A DNA stretch of 35,662 nucleotides from Gemmatimonadota bacterium (GTDB lineage: Bacteria > Gemmatimonadota > Gemmatimonadetes > Longimicrobiales > Gaopeijiaceae): assembly GCA_028873815.1 (NCBI GenBank), contig JAPPNN010000054.1, positions 1 to 35,662 on the forward strand, written 5' to 3'. A model generated the notes under the pieces. The model was given only the letters and a program-made list of their open reading frames with translations. It had not been told where the DNA came from and made no database searches. Below are positions 12,142 to 20,885 of the stretch, piece by piece; within the stretch, counting starts at the first letter, position 1; each line of letters opens with the position of its first letter. A program made the translations under genes and the position numbers.

Positions 12142-13743
12142 CTACCCAAACTCCAGCCCCTGCGCCAACGGCAGATCCGTGCTCCAGTTCACGGTGTTGG
12201 TCTGGCGGCGCATGTAGGCTTTCCACGAGTCCGAGCCCGACTCGCGCCCGCCACCGGTTTCCTTCTCGCCGCCGAACGCCCCGCCGATCTCGGCCCCGGA
12301 CGTGCCGATGTTGACGTTCGCGATCCCGCAGTCGCTGCCCCGGTGGGACAGGAAGTGCTCCGCTTCGCGCACGTGGTCGGTGAAGATCGCCGACGAGAGC
12401 CCCTGCGGCACACCGTTGTGCAGGGCGATCGCTTCGTCCAGCTCCGCCACGGCCTCGGCGAGCGTCGCCGACCTGCTCCCGTATTCGATGACGTAGAGGA
12501 TCGGGGCGAAGGTCTCTTGCTGAACGATCGCGAAGTGGTTCCCGGCGGCCGCGATACACGGCGTCACGTACAGCCCCCCGGGGCATTCGTCGCCTGTGAG
12601 CGGTTCGCCTCCGTAGAGAATCTCTCCTCCCTCCTCCACGACGCGCCGGCGCGCGTCCATCAGATCCTCCACCGCCTGGCCATTCACGACCGGCCCCATC
12701 AGCGTGTCATCCTGCAGCGGGTCACCGATGCGCACGCCGGAGTAGGCGCGCACGAGGCGCGTGACGAGTTCGTCCCGAACCGACCGATGCACGATGACGC
12801 GACGCGTGCTGGTGCAGCGCTGGCCCGCCGTCCCGACCGCGCCGAAGAGGATCGACGGGATGGCCAGGTCGAGGTTCGCGTGGGCCGTAACCACGATGGC
12901 GTTGTTGCCGCCGAGTTCGAGAATGGTGCGGCCGAGGCGCCCCCCCACCACCTCGGCGACGCGTCTGCCCACCGAGCACGATCCGGTCGCGGATACGAGG
13001 GGAATGCGCCGGTCGTGGAGGAGGCGGTCGCCTACGGTGGACCCCCGGCCGACCACCAGGCTGAAGACCGCGGGATCGACCCCGTTCTCGCGGCAGACCG
13101 CCGCCGCCATGCGGGTCACGGCGATCGCGGTGAGGGGCGTCCCGGACGCGGGCTTCCACAGCGTCGCATCGCCGCAGACCGCCGCGACCGCCGCGTTCCA
13201 CGACCACACCGCCACGGGGAAGTTGAACGCGGTAATCACCCCGACCACGCCTAGCGGCTGCCACTGCTCGCGCATGTGGTGGTCCGGGCGTTCGCTCGCC
13301 ATCGTCAGCCCGTACAGCTGTCGCGACAGCCCCACGGCGAAGTCGCAGATGTCGATCATCTCCTGGACTTCGCCCTCGCCCTCGGCCCTGATCTTGCCCA
13401 TCTCGAGCGTCACCAGGGCGCCCAGCGCTTCCTTGTTCGCCCTGAGACGCTCGCCGAGGTGGCGCACCACCTCGCCCCGGCGCGGCGCGGGCACGGTGCG
13501 CCACTCGAGGAAGGCGCGCTGCGCCCGCTTCACGATGTTGTCGTATTCGGCCTCGGAAACCTGGGTCACGGTAGCCAGCCTGGAGCCGTCGATGGGGGAG
13601 AAAACATCGAGCTGCGGTCCCGACCCGATCCACTCGCCGGCGAATCCGCCCGGATTGACGTCCTCGATTCCCAGCGCGGCCAGGATCCTGCCGGCCTCGC
13701 GACCGATCCCGACCGCCCCAATGCCTTTCGTCGCCACCGTCAT
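12142..13743 (-). CDS. ALDH7-type aldehyde dehydrogenase (alpha-aminoadipic semialdehyde dehydrogenase-like)
   Basis: The 533-residue NAD-dependent aldehyde dehydrogenase shows the catalytic Cys in GTAGQRCTSTRR, the general-base Glu in TILELGGNNAI and the cofactor-binding ITAFNFPVAVWSWN segment. The last segment and the MASERPDHHMREQW stretch are typical of ALDH family 7 (antiquitin/AmaB), which oxidises alpha-aminoadipic semialdehyde in lysine breakdown. The specific substrate is inferred from family resemblance only. ATG 13743 is preceded by GAGAGG about 9 nt upstream and clears the end of the upstream peptidase gene by 26 nt. A longer in-frame start at 13800 would overlap that gene and is not favoured. 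Confidence 0.9.
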   Translation of the reverse strand: MTVATKGIGAVGIGREAGRILAALGIEDVNPGGFAGEWIGSGPQLDVFSPIDGSRLATVTQVSEAEYDNIVKRAQRAFLEWRTVPAPRRGEVVRHLGERLRANKEALGALVTLEMGKIRAEGEGEVQEMIDICDFAVGLSRQLYGLTMASERPDHHMREQWQPLGVVGVITAFNFPVAVWSWNAAVAAVCGDATLWKPASGTPLTAIAVTRMAAAVCRENGVDPAVFSLVVGRGSTVGDRLLHDRRIPLVSATGSCSVGRRVAEVVGGRLGRTILELGGNNAIVVTAHANLDLAIPSILFGAVGTAGQRCTSTRRVIVHRSVRDELVTRLVRAYSGVRIGDPLQDDTLMGPVVNGQAVEDLMDARRRVVEEGGEILYGGEPLTGDECPGGLYVTPCIAAAGNHFAIVQQETFAPILYVIEYGSRSATLAEAVAELDEAIALHNGVPQGLSSAIFTDHVREAEHFLSHRGSDCGIANVNIGTSGAEIGGAFGGEKETGGGRESGSDSWKAYMRRQTNTVNWSTDLPLAQGLEFG

Positions 13744-13769
13744 GCCGTTTGCCTCTCGTGCCGGATGGT

Positions 13770-14537
13770 TCAGTTCATTCCCAGGAGTTCCAGGTACCAC
13801 GCGATCAGCGGGTCGCCCCAGCCGTAGGCGACTGCCGCCCCGATCGCGAGGAAGATGCCGAAGGGCACCAGCCTAGCCGTCCTGAAGGCGATCGGTCCAA
13901 AGATAGCCGAACCGAGAAGCGCCCCGGAAAAGAGGGTGAACAGCACGCCCGCGGGACCCAGGAACGCGCCCACCATGGCCATCATCTTGATATCGCCGCC
14001 ACCCATCGCATCCTTGCCGAACACGAGGCGGCCGAGCTTGGCGACGACCCACAGGAGGCCGAACCCCAGCCCCGCGCCCAGTACCGCGTCCGCGAGCGAC
14101 GGACCGCCGGGAAGCGCGGCCAGACCCAGTCCGATCACGCATCCCCCCAGGGAGAATTCGTCGGGAATGACATATTGCCTGGCGTCCGTCAGCGCGATGC
14201 CGAGGAGCAGGGTGAGGAAGAGGCTCCCGCGCACGGCTTCCGGATGGACGCCCCACTGGCTTGTCATACCCGCCCAGATCAGCGCCACCGCGATTTCGAC
14301 GACCGGGTACATCGCGCCGAGCCGCGCACCGCAGCGCCGGCACCGCCCGCGCACCAGCAGGAACCCGAGCACCGGCAGGTTCTCCCACCACGCCAGCCGA
14401 GACTTGCAGTTCAGGCAGCGCGACCGGGGTGAAACCACCGACCGCCCCTCGGGCCACCTGGCGACGCACACGGTCAGGAAGGATCCGACGCACGCGCCCA
14501 CCCCCGCGCCCACACCCACCGGCAACAGCCCGTTCAT
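13770..14537 (-). CDS. pilD: Type IV prepilin peptidase (A24 aspartyl protease / N-methyltransferase)
   Basis: The 255-residue membrane enzyme removes the leader of type IV prepilins and type II pseudopilins and methylates the new N-terminus. The cytoplasmic N-terminal domain has two CxxC pairs (CLNC and CRRC) that bind zinc. The catalytic aspartates are in TDARQYVIPDEF and in the GGGDIKMMAM motif. About eight hydrophobic segments span the protein. The ATG overlaps the stop of the upstream methyltransferase by 4 nt (ATGA), which fixes the start. No pilin or secretion gene lies nearby, so this is a stand-alone processing enzyme serving systems encoded elsewhere. Confidence 0.94.
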   Translation of the reverse strand: MNGLLPVGVGAGVGACVGSFLTVCVARWPEGRSVVSPRSRCLNCKSRLAWWENLPVLGFLLVRGRCRRCGARLGAMYPVVEIAVALIWAGMTSQWGVHPEAVRGSLFLTLLLGIALTDARQYVIPDEFSLGGCVIGLGLAALPGGPSLADAVLGAGLGFGLLWVVAKLGRLVFGKDAMGGGDIKMMAMVGAFLGPAGVLFTLFSGALLGSAIFGPIAFRTARLVPFGIFLAIGAAVAYGWGDPLIAWYLELLGMN

Positions 14538-15337
14538 TCCTTCTCCTGCATGTGCCCGCCGGTCAGCAGGTACATGAGGATCGACCCCGCGACCGCCACA
14601 TTGAGCGAATCGACGCCAGGGGCCAGCGGTACCGAGATCCTGGCCACCCCTCCGTCCGGCCGAGGCGCTCCCCCGACCTCGTTGCCCACCACGAGTACCC
14701 AGTTCCGGCGTCGTCCCGCCTCCACCCGGGCCGGCGGCACGCCCGCTGGGTCGGCATGGAGGAAGTTGACCGCCTCGGCGCCCCCGGCGGCCGCCGCCCC
14801 ACCCACCACACCCGCACCACCACCCGGCGGGGCGATCAGCGGCACGTGGAACACCCCCCCGGCCGATGCGCGCACGACCTTGGCGTTCCACGGATCGACG
14901 GTGCCCGCCCCGATCACCACGCCGTCCAGCCCAAAACCCCACGCGGAGCGTATGAGCGTCCCCAGATTGCCCGGGATCTGCACGCCGGCCGCCATCAGGT
15001 AGCGTCCGCGCGCCAGCCGCCTCGCGCCGATTGGAGGCGTTTTCACGCATGCCAGCACGGGCAGCGGCGATTCGGTCGAGCACAGATCACGCACAGCCGC
15101 GCCATCCGCGATCAGCGCCTGGGCACCGCGCCTCCCGGCCGCTTCCACGATCGCCCGGCCCTCCTCGGCGGCCGCCAGTTCGCCGCCGATCGCCACCCAG
15201 CGCACCTCGACGGACGACCTCAGCGCCTCCATGACGACGCGCGGACCCTCCGCGAGCGCGAGTCCTTCGCGTTCCCTGCCGCGCCGCGACCTCAGCCTGA
15301 GAGCCAGACGACGCTTAGATTTGCTGATCCCGTTCAT
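14534..15337 (-). CDS. SpoU/TrmH-family RNA 2'-O-ribose methyltransferase
   Basis: The 267-residue protein is a SPOUT-class methyltransferase acting on rRNA or tRNA ribose. The three trefoil-knot motifs are visible: [14 protein letters not shown] (motif 1), [10 protein letters not shown] (motif 2) and [20 protein letters not shown] (motif 3), the last binding S-adenosylmethionine. The N-terminal 90 residues resemble the SpoU substrate-binding domain of the RlmB/TsnR type. ATG 15337 has GAGG 5 nt upstream and begins with the basic NGISKSKRR stretch; longer reading to 15463 would run through thiD. It heads a three-gene operon with pilD and the aldehyde dehydrogenase. The modified nucleotide cannot be assigned. 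Confidence 0.88.
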   Translation of the reverse strand: MNGISKSKRRLALRLRSRRGREREGLALAEGPRVVMEALRSSVEVRWVAIGGELAAAEEGRAIVEAAGRRGAQALIADGAAVRDLCSTESPLPVLACVKTPPIGARRLARGRYLMAAGVQIPGNLGTLIRSAWGFGLDGVVIGAGTVDPWNAKVVRASAGGVFHVPLIAPPGGGAGVVGGAAAAGGAEAVNFLHADPAGVPPARVEAGRRRNWVLVVGNEVGGAPRPDGGVARISVPLAPGVDSLNVAVAGSILMYLLTGGHMQEKE

Positions 15338-15364
15338 TCGCACCTCGTCACCCGGGACGTCCTC

Positions 15365-16228
15365 ATGGACAGGCACGCACACGTGCCCGTTGCGCTCACG
15401 ATCGCCGGCAGCGACAGCGGCGGCGGCGCCGGCATCCAGGCCGACCTCAAGACGTTCCACCAATGGGGCGTCTTTGGGACCTCGGTGCTAACGGCCGTGA
15501 CCGCACAGAACACCCTTGGCGTCCAGAAGGTCCACGCGGTTCCGGCCGCCGTGGTCGAGGCCCAGGTGCAAAGCGTGGCGACCGACCTTGCCCCGCTCGC
15601 CTTCAAGTCCGGGATGCTGGCCAACACCGCGGTCGTGCGCGCGGTTGCCGCGTCGATCCGTCGCCATGGTCTCACGCGCTACGTTCTCGATCCCGTGATG
15701 GTGGCCACGAGTGGCGATACCCTCCTCGAACCCGATGCGGTGACTGCCATGCGCGACCAACTCGTGCCGCTGGCGGCGCTGGTGACGCCGAACTGGCCCG
15801 AGGCCGTGCTGCTCACGGGAGTAAGTGAACCGGGGCTGCGGGGCATGGACATGGCTGCACGGGCCATCATCGACGCGGGGGCCGGGGCGGTGCTGGTGAA
15901 GGGCGGGCACCTGCCCGGCGACGAGGTCGTGGACCTGTACCGGGACGGCCGGTCCCGGCGCGTGTTTCGGCAGCCCCGCATGGAGACGCGTCACACGCAC
16001 GGCACCGGATGCGCGCTCAGCGCGGCCATCGCCGCCGGACTGGCGCAGGACGCGTCCATCCCGGATGCCGTCGCGGCCGGAGTGGCGTGGGTGCGGGCCG
16101 CCATCGCCGGCGCGCCCGGGCTGGGGGCGGGCAATGGGCCGCTGAATCACTTTGCGCCGGTCCCCTCCAATATCGGAATCAGCGCCTCCAGCAACACGCC
16201 CAGGGTGCCACCCGCCTCCTCGCCGTAG
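15365..16228 (+). CDS. thiD: Hydroxymethylpyrimidine/phosphomethylpyrimidine kinase
   Basis: The 287-residue ribokinase-fold enzyme phosphorylates hydroxymethylpyrimidine and its monophosphate in thiamine synthesis. Motifs seen are the N-terminal [18 protein letters not shown], the TAVTAQNT strand, [10 protein letters not shown] and the anion-hole/ATP motif [13 protein letters not shown]. Catalytic ends of this family usually come soon after a GPLNH motif. Here about 25 further residues are read, and they overlap the 3' end of the opposite-strand nucleoside phosphorylase. The ATG is only 27 nt from the start of the divergent methyltransferase, so promoter elements must lie in coding sequence. 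No other thi gene is present in the window. Confidence 0.93.
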   Translation: MDRHAHVPVALTIAGSDSGGGAGIQADLKTFHQWGVFGTSVLTAVTAQNTLGVQKVHAVPAAVVEAQVQSVATDLAPLAFKSGMLANTAVVRAVAASIRRHGLTRYVLDPVMVATSGDTLLEPDAVTAMRDQLVPLAALVTPNWPEAVLLTGVSEPGLRGMDMAARAIIDAGAGAVLVKGGHLPGDEVVDLYRDGRSRRVFRQPRMETRHTHGTGCALSAAIAAGLAQDASIPDAVAAGVAWVRAAIAGAPGLGAGNGPLNHFAPVPSNIGISASSNTPRVPPASSP

Positions 16229-17007
16229 GCCATTACGCCGTCGTGCTCGATGATTCCGCCGCCGAGTCCCGCGGCGCGGTTGGTGACGAGGGAGAAGGCC
16301 AGCACGCGCTGCCCCCCGGCCCGTGCCACGGTGACCTCGGGGACGGTGGACATCCCCACCGCGTCCGCGCCCGCCGCGCGCAACGCCCTGACCTCCGCCG
16401 GGGTCTCGAAGTTGGGACCCGCGACCGCCCCGTACGTGCCCCGCGGCAGCGGGATCCCCGCCCGCAGCGCGACGGACTCGGCCGCGGCCATCAGCCCCGG
16501 GTCGTACGGACGGCTCATGTCCGGGAACCGCGTCTCTCCGTCCGCGACCGGGCCTGCCAGCGGGGCCCGGAACATGAGGTTTACATGGTCGTCGACCAGC
16601 ATCAGCGACCCGGGCACCAGGTCGCGGCGGATCCCGCCGACGGCGTTCGTGAGTACCAGCGTGCCTGCACCGAGCGCACGGCCCACGCGCACCGGGGCCG
16701 CGACGACGTCGGCGCCGACGCCCTCGTAGTAGTGGAAGCGACCCGCCTGGACGAGAACGGGAACGCCGCCGATCCGGCCCATCAGGAAGCTGCCCGCATG
16801 GCCCTCCACCGATGCCGCGGGGAAGCCGGGAAGCTCGTCGAACGGCACCTCGACGGGGTTCTCCACACACTTCGCCACGCCGCCGAGGCCCGATCCGAGG
16901 ACAAGGTGCAGCCGGGGGCGGACACCGGCCCGACCCAGCAGGATACGGGCGGCCTCCCGGACCCGCGATACCGCCGCGGCCAGCGGCTCGCCGCCCCGCT
17001 CACCCAT
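16147..17007 (-). CDS. punA: Purine nucleoside phosphorylase (trimeric, PunA-type)
   Basis: The 286-residue enzyme cleaves purine nucleosides with phosphate to base and ribose-1-phosphate. It has the N-terminal LVLGSGLGG phosphate loop, the GHAGSFLMG and GRFHYYEG segments, TNAVGG, the substrate motif GPNFETPAEVRALR, and VTNRAAG near the end, all typical of the trimeric low-molecular-mass class. ATG 17007 is preferred, with GGCGGG close upstream; an in-frame GTG at 17031 would add 8 residues. It lies 45 nt downstream of the CNT transporter gene, forming an uptake-and-salvage pair. Its last 82 nt overlap the end of thiD on the other strand. Confidence 0.93.
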   Translation of the reverse strand: MGERGGEPLAAAVSRVREAARILLGRAGVRPRLHLVLGSGLGGVAKCVENPVEVPFDELPGFPAASVEGHAGSFLMGRIGGVPVLVQAGRFHYYEGVGADVVAAPVRVGRALGAGTLVLTNAVGGIRRDLVPGSLMLVDDHVNLMFRAPLAGPVADGETRFPDMSRPYDPGLMAAAESVALRAGIPLPRGTYGAVAGPNFETPAEVRALRAAGADAVGMSTVPEVTVARAGGQRVLAFSLVTNRAAGLGGGIIEHDGVMAYGEEAGGTLGVLLEALIPILEGTGAK

Positions 17008-17052
17008 TGACCCGCCCCGCCGGGGCCGCACCGCGCGGGCCCCGCGCCAGGC

Positions 17053-18537
17053 TCAAATCAGCACTCCCGCGATCGCTGCGGTCATGAAGGCCGCGATCGA
17101 GCCCCCGATCATGGCCCTGAGCGCCAGCCGGGACAGGTCCTGCCGGCGGCGCGGCGCGATCCCCCCGATGCCCCCGATCTGAATCGCGATCGACGAGAAG
17201 TTGGCGAAGCCCGACAGCGCATACGTGGCTATCGTGGCCGACCGCGCGGAAACCGAGGATTCGGCCATCGTGTCGGCAAGCCCCAGGTAGGCCACGAATT
17301 CGGTGGCCACGGTCTTGAGCCCCATCAGCGAGCCGACCGCTGCCGCGTCCTCCCAGGCAACGCCCATCACCCACGCCACCGGACTCAACACCCAGCCGAG
17401 AATCCCTTCCAGCGACAACTCCGACACACCCACCAGTCCCCCCGCCCACCCCAGCACGGCGTTGATCAGCGCGATCAGCGCAAGGAACGCCAGCAGCATC
17501 GCACCGACGTTCAGCGCGAGGTGCAGCCCCTCCCCCGCCCCCCGGGCCGCCGCCTCGATCACGTTCACGTCCGTCCGCTCCAGGGAGGTCTTCAGTGTCC
17601 CGGCCGTCTCCGACACCTCCTCCTCGGGCACCATCAGCTTGGCGACCACGAGCGCGGCGGGCGCCGACATCACCGAGGCCGCCATGAGGTGGCCCGCGAT
17701 GTCGGGAAAGAAGCCCACCAGCATCCCCGCGTAGGCAGCCATCACGCCCCCCGCCACCGTCGCGAAGCCGCCGGTCATCACCGCCATCAGCTCGGACCGC
17801 GTCATCCTGTCGACGAAGGGCTTCACGAGCAGGGGCGCCTCGGTCTGACCCACGAAGATGTTGCCGGCCGCCGAGAGCGTCTCGGCTCCGCTCGTCCTCA
17901 TGGTGCGCTGCATGACCCACGCGATGCCGCCCACCACTTTCTGCATGATCCCGAGGTGGTAGAACACGGTCATCAGCGAAGCGAAGAAGATGATTGTCGG
18001 GAGGACGTTGAAGGCGAAGAACGCACCGGTCCGCGCCACTTGCCGCCCCTCGTCCACGAACGGCCCGTTCCCGGGCTCGCCGACGCCGACCGGCACGTTG
18101 TTCCACACGAGGTCGCCGAATACGAAGCGGGCGCCTTCGACGGTGAAGCCGACGGTCGCCAGGATCACGTCGTTGGCCGCGTCGAAGATCCCTGCCCCCA
18201 CGGCGGTTCTCAGAATCAGCAGCGCGAACAGGAATTGCAGACCCAGTCCCCACAGCACGATGCGCCAGGGAATCCGGCGGCGGTTCACGCTCAGCGCCCA
18301 GGCGGCGAGCGCAAGCAGGACGACCCCGACGAGGCCCCTCAGGCGGACGAGAGGCCCGGCGGCATCTCCGGCGGCCTGGACGGCGTCGGGCGGGCCGGCC
18401 CCGACGGCGGGGACGTATGCGTGGAGTTCACCGGCCGAGATCAGCGGAAGCAGGAGCGCCGCGAGCCCCCACAGCCACCAGGGGAGTGGTTCGGCGGCGC
18501 GGGTTCGACTGCGGCTCGGGCACCGTAACAGGGTCAT
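17053..18537 (-). CDS. nupC: Concentrative nucleoside transporter (CNT family, NupC-like)
   Basis: The 494-residue inner-membrane protein imports nucleosides using an ion gradient. The nucleoside-binding motif GQTEAPLLVKPFV and the second hairpin motif around SGFANFSSIAIQIGGIG are clear, among about ten hydrophobic segments. The N-terminus carries an extra membrane segment and a Pro/Gly-rich stretch before the core, making it longer than E. coli NupC (about 400). The ATG at 18537 is the only reasonable start and has almost no leader after the predicted promoter. With the downstream purine nucleoside phosphorylase it forms a nucleoside salvage operon. Confidence 0.92.
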   Translation of the reverse strand: MTLLRCPSRSRTRAAEPLPWWLWGLAALLLPLISAGELHAYVPAVGAGPPDAVQAAGDAAGPLVRLRGLVGVVLLALAAWALSVNRRRIPWRIVLWGLGLQFLFALLILRTAVGAGIFDAANDVILATVGFTVEGARFVFGDLVWNNVPVGVGEPGNGPFVDEGRQVARTGAFFAFNVLPTIIFFASLMTVFYHLGIMQKVVGGIAWVMQRTMRTSGAETLSAAGNIFVGQTEAPLLVKPFVDRMTRSELMAVMTGGFATVAGGVMAAYAGMLVGFFPDIAGHLMAASVMSAPAALVVAKLMVPEEEVSETAGTLKTSLERTDVNVIEAAARGAGEGLHLALNVGAMLLAFLALIALINAVLGWAGGLVGVSELSLEGILGWVLSPVAWVMGVAWEDAAAVGSLMGLKTVATEFVAYLGLADTMAESSVSARSATIATYALSGFANFSSIAIQIGGIGGIAPRRRQDLSRLALRAMIGGSIAAFMTAAIAGVLI

Positions 18538-18542
18538 GGTGA

Positions 18543-18572
18543 ATCATACCCGGGACCCGTGCCGAGCGCCAA
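18543..18572 (-). promoter_or_regulatory. Sigma-70-type promoter giving a leaderless nupC transcript
   Basis: On the minus strand TTGGCG (18572-18567) and TATGAT (18548-18543) are 18 nt apart; the -10 matches 5 of 6 consensus bases. Only five bases separate the -10 from the nupC ATG, so transcription should begin at or next to the start codon. No ribosome-binding site is present. Confidence 0.55.
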
Positions 18573-18632
18573 CCACAGAGTCGGCCGCCATGTACGGCCA
18601 GCCCGGGCGCAGGGTCCCGTGGCCCCAAAAAC

Positions 18633-18647
18633 CTGCCAAAATGGCAG
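18633..18647. promoter_or_regulatory. Upstream palindrome 1 of dnaK (putative enhancer site)
   Basis: CTGCCAAAATGGCAG is a perfect palindrome of two 6-bp arms around AAA. It recurs identically 42 bp downstream. Its centre is about 114 bp before the predicted sigma-54 start point, a normal place for an enhancer-binding protein site. Confidence 0.68.
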
Positions 18648-18674
18648 AACCGCACCGCCTCGACCGGCAAAAGC

Positions 18675-18689
18675 CTGCCAAAATGGCAG
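18675..18689. promoter_or_regulatory. Upstream palindrome 2 of dnaK (putative enhancer site)
   Basis: This is the second exact copy of CTGCCAAAATGGCAG. The centre-to-centre distance of 42 bp equals four helical turns, so both copies face the same side of the DNA. Its centre is about 72 bp before the predicted start point. Confidence 0.68.
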
Positions 18690-18727
18690 ACTTCGGCCTC
18701 GATAACGGTCATTCCGGCCCCGCCTTC

Positions 18728-18743
18728 CGGCACGCACCTTGCC
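18728..18743 (+). promoter_or_regulatory. Sigma-54 (RpoN) promoter of dnaK
   Basis: CGGCACGCACCTTGCC matches the sigma-54 consensus TGGCACG-N4-TTGCW except at its first and last bases. It has the invariant GG (18729-18730) and GC (18741-18742) with exactly 10 nt between them. Transcription would begin near 18754, giving a leader of about 87 nt before the dnaK ATG. No matching sigma-70 pair, sigma-32 promoter or CIRCE element was found in the 303-nt gap between nupC and dnaK. Confidence 0.75.
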
Positions 18744-18840
18744 CATAGGAGGCCGGTTACCTTTGACATCCCCCGACCTGAACGCAGGGGGACTTGAATG
18801 CAACGGCCGGCCGACGCCGGTCACGGAAAGGGAAAAACGA

Positions 18841-20778
18841 ATGGGCAAGATCATCGGGATCGACCTGGGAACGACCAATTCGGTGGTCGCCGTCATGGAG
18901 GGCGGGGAGCCCACGGTCATACCGAACTCCGAGGGGGGGCGCACGACGCCCTCGGTCGTGGCTTTCGCCAAGGACGGGGAGCGCCTCGTCGGGCAGGTGG
19001 CCCGGCGCCAGGCGATCACGAACCCCGAGAACACCGTGTTCTCCATCAAGCGGTTCATGGGAATGCGGTACGGGGAGGTCGAAGCCGAGCGCAAGCGGGT
19101 GCCGTACACCGTGACCCGGGACGGACAGGATCGGGTCGTGGTAAACCTGCCCAACGGCGGCAAGCCCTTCACTCCGCCCGAGCTGTCGGCGGTCGTGCTG
19201 CAGAAGATGCGCCAGACGGCGGAGGACTACCTGGGCACCACCGTCACCGAGGCCGTCATCACGGTTCCGGCGTACTTCAACGACGCGCAGCGGCAGGCCA
19301 CCAAGGACGCCGGCAAGATCGCCGGACTGGATGTCAAGCGCATCATCAACGAGCCGACGGCCGCCGCGCTCGCCTACGGGCTCGACAAGAAGAAGGACGA
19401 GAAGATCGCGGTCTTCGACCTGGGCGGCGGCACGTACGACATCTCGATCCTGGAGATCGGCGACGGCGTCTTCGAGGTGAAGGCCACGAACGGGGACACG
19501 CACCTGGGCGGCGACGACTTCGACCAGGTCCTCATCGACTGGCTCGTTGCCGAGTTCAGGAAGGACCAGGGGATCGACCTGTCGAAGGATTCGATGGCGC
19601 TGCAGCGGCTCAAGGAGGCCGCCGAGAAGGCCAAGATGGAGCTGTCCTCGACCACCTCCACCGACATCAACCTGCCCTTCATCACCGCGACCCAGGAGGG
19701 GCCCAAGCACCTGAACTACCAGCTGTCGCGCGCCAGGTTCGAGCACCTGGTCGACGAGCTGGTGCAGCGGACGATCCCGCCGATGCGCAAGGCCCTTGCC
19801 GACGCCGGCATGACGCCCGACGACATCGACGAGGTCGTTCTGGTCGGCGGCTCGACCCGAATCCCGAAAATCCAGCAGGTGGTCGAGGAGTTCTTCGAGC
19901 AGGAGCCCCACCGCGGCGTGAACCCCGACGAGGTGGTCGCGGTCGGCGCGGCGATCCAGGGCGGGGTGCTGGCCGGGGACGTTAAGGACGTGCTCCTGCT
20001 GGACGTGACGCCCCTGTCGCTGGGCATCGAGACGCTGGGCGGCGTGATGACCACGCTGATCGAGCGCAATACGACGATTCCGACCAAGAAGATGGAGGTC
20101 TTCTCCACGGCCGAGGACACGCAGACCACGGTGGAGATCCACGTGCTGCAGGGTGAGCGAAAGATGGCGCTCGACAATCGCACGATCGGCAAGTTCCAGC
20201 TCACGGGGATTCCGCCCGCTCCACGGGGTGTTCCCCAGATCGAGGTGACCTTCGACATCGACGCCAACGGCATCCTGCACGTGGCCGCGAAAGACCGCGC
20301 CACGAGCAAGGAGCAGAAGGTTCGGATCGAGGCGTCCAGCGGTCTGAGCGACGCCGAAATCGACAAGATGGTCACGGACGCCGAAGCTCACGCGGCGGAA
20401 GACGAGTCGCGACGGGAAGCGGCCGACGCCAGGAACCAGCTCGATTCCCTCGTCTACCAGGTCGAGAAGGACGGCGGGGAGTGGGGCGACAAGGTTTCCG
20501 ATGGCACCCGGGGTCGTCTGGACGCGGCGCTGGAGCGGGGCAGGAACGCGCTCAAGGGCGACGACACCGGCGAGATCAACGAGGCCCGTGACGAACTGAT
20601 GCAGGCCTTCAGCGCGGCCGGACAGGAGATGTACCAGTCCCAGGCGGCGGAAGCGGCGGCCGCGGAGCAGGATGCCGGGACCGACGCTGGAGACGCCGGT
20701 GCGGATGAGGAAGACGCGGAGGGCGACGAGGACGTTGTGGAGGCCGACTACGAGATCGTGGAGGAGGAGAGCCGATAG
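18841..20778 (+). CDS. dnaK: Molecular chaperone DnaK (Hsp70)
   Basis: The 645-residue Hsp70 binds unfolded segments under ATP control in the cytoplasm. The ATPase domain shows [10 protein letters not shown] (residues 4-13), [25 protein letters not shown] and [14 protein letters not shown]. The interdomain linker [16 protein letters not shown] leads to the substrate domain and lid. The C-terminus is an acidic, Ala/Glu/Asp-rich tail ([11 protein letters not shown]). ATG 18841 starts at [10 protein letters not shown] with an AAGGGA purine run upstream; upstream in-frame starts would lie in the regulatory region. No grpE or dnaJ is adjacent, unlike many bacteria. Its promoter is of sigma-54 type with two palindromic upstream sites. 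Confidence 0.98.
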   Translation: MGKIIGIDLGTTNSVVAVMEGGEPTVIPNSEGGRTTPSVVAFAKDGERLVGQVARRQAITNPENTVFSIKRFMGMRYGEVEAERKRVPYTVTRDGQDRVVVNLPNGGKPFTPPELSAVVLQKMRQTAEDYLGTTVTEAVITVPAYFNDAQRQATKDAGKIAGLDVKRIINEPTAAALAYGLDKKKDEKIAVFDLGGGTYDISILEIGDGVFEVKATNGDTHLGGDDFDQVLIDWLVAEFRKDQGIDLSKDSMALQRLKEAAEKAKMELSSTTSTDINLPFITATQEGPKHLNYQLSRARFEHLVDELVQRTIPPMRKALADAGMTPDDIDEVVLVGGSTRIPKIQQVVEEFFEQEPHRGVNPDEVVAVGAAIQGGVLAGDVKDVLLLDVTPLSLGIETLGGVMTTLIERNTTIPTKKMEVFSTAEDTQTTVEIHVLQGERKMALDNRTIGKFQLTGIPPAPRGVPQIEVTFDIDANGILHVAAKDRATSKEQKVRIEASSGLSDAEIDKMVTDAEAHAAEDESRREAADARNQLDSLVYQVEKDGGEWGDKVSDGTRGRLDAALERGRNALKGDDTGEINEARDELMQAFSAAGQEMYQSQAAEAAAAEQDAGTDAGDAGADEEDAEGDEDVVEADYEIVEEESR

Positions 20779-20885
20779 GAACGCCGGCGCAGGGCGCGCC
20801 CCGCGGGCAACGTTGAGGTGGCCGCGGGCCCTCCAATGGAGGCAGGTTCCAACACAGCGAATCATCAGATATCCGGAGCGGTCAT

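Noticed and set aside
13744..13800. N-terminal extension of the aldehyde dehydrogenase to 13800
   Set aside because: It would overlap the prepilin peptidase by 31 nt and has no better ribosome-binding site than ATG 13743.
18763..18768. Perfect TTGACA hexamer before dnaK as a sigma-70 -35 box
   Set aside because: No acceptable -10 lies 15-19 nt downstream (the region is AGGGGGAC-like), and it falls after the predicted sigma-54 start point.
18538..18840. HrcA CIRCE or HspR HAIR element upstream of dnaK
   Set aside because: Neither TTAGCACTC-N9-GAGTGCTAA nor a CTTGAGT/ACTCAAG pair is present; the palindromes seen are of a different sequence.
20845..20870. Sigma-54-like GG-N10-GC before htrA
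   Set aside because: Only the dinucleotide spacing fits; the surrounding bases (AGGTTC and ACAGCG) do not match TGGCAC or TTGC, and no palindrome lies upstream.
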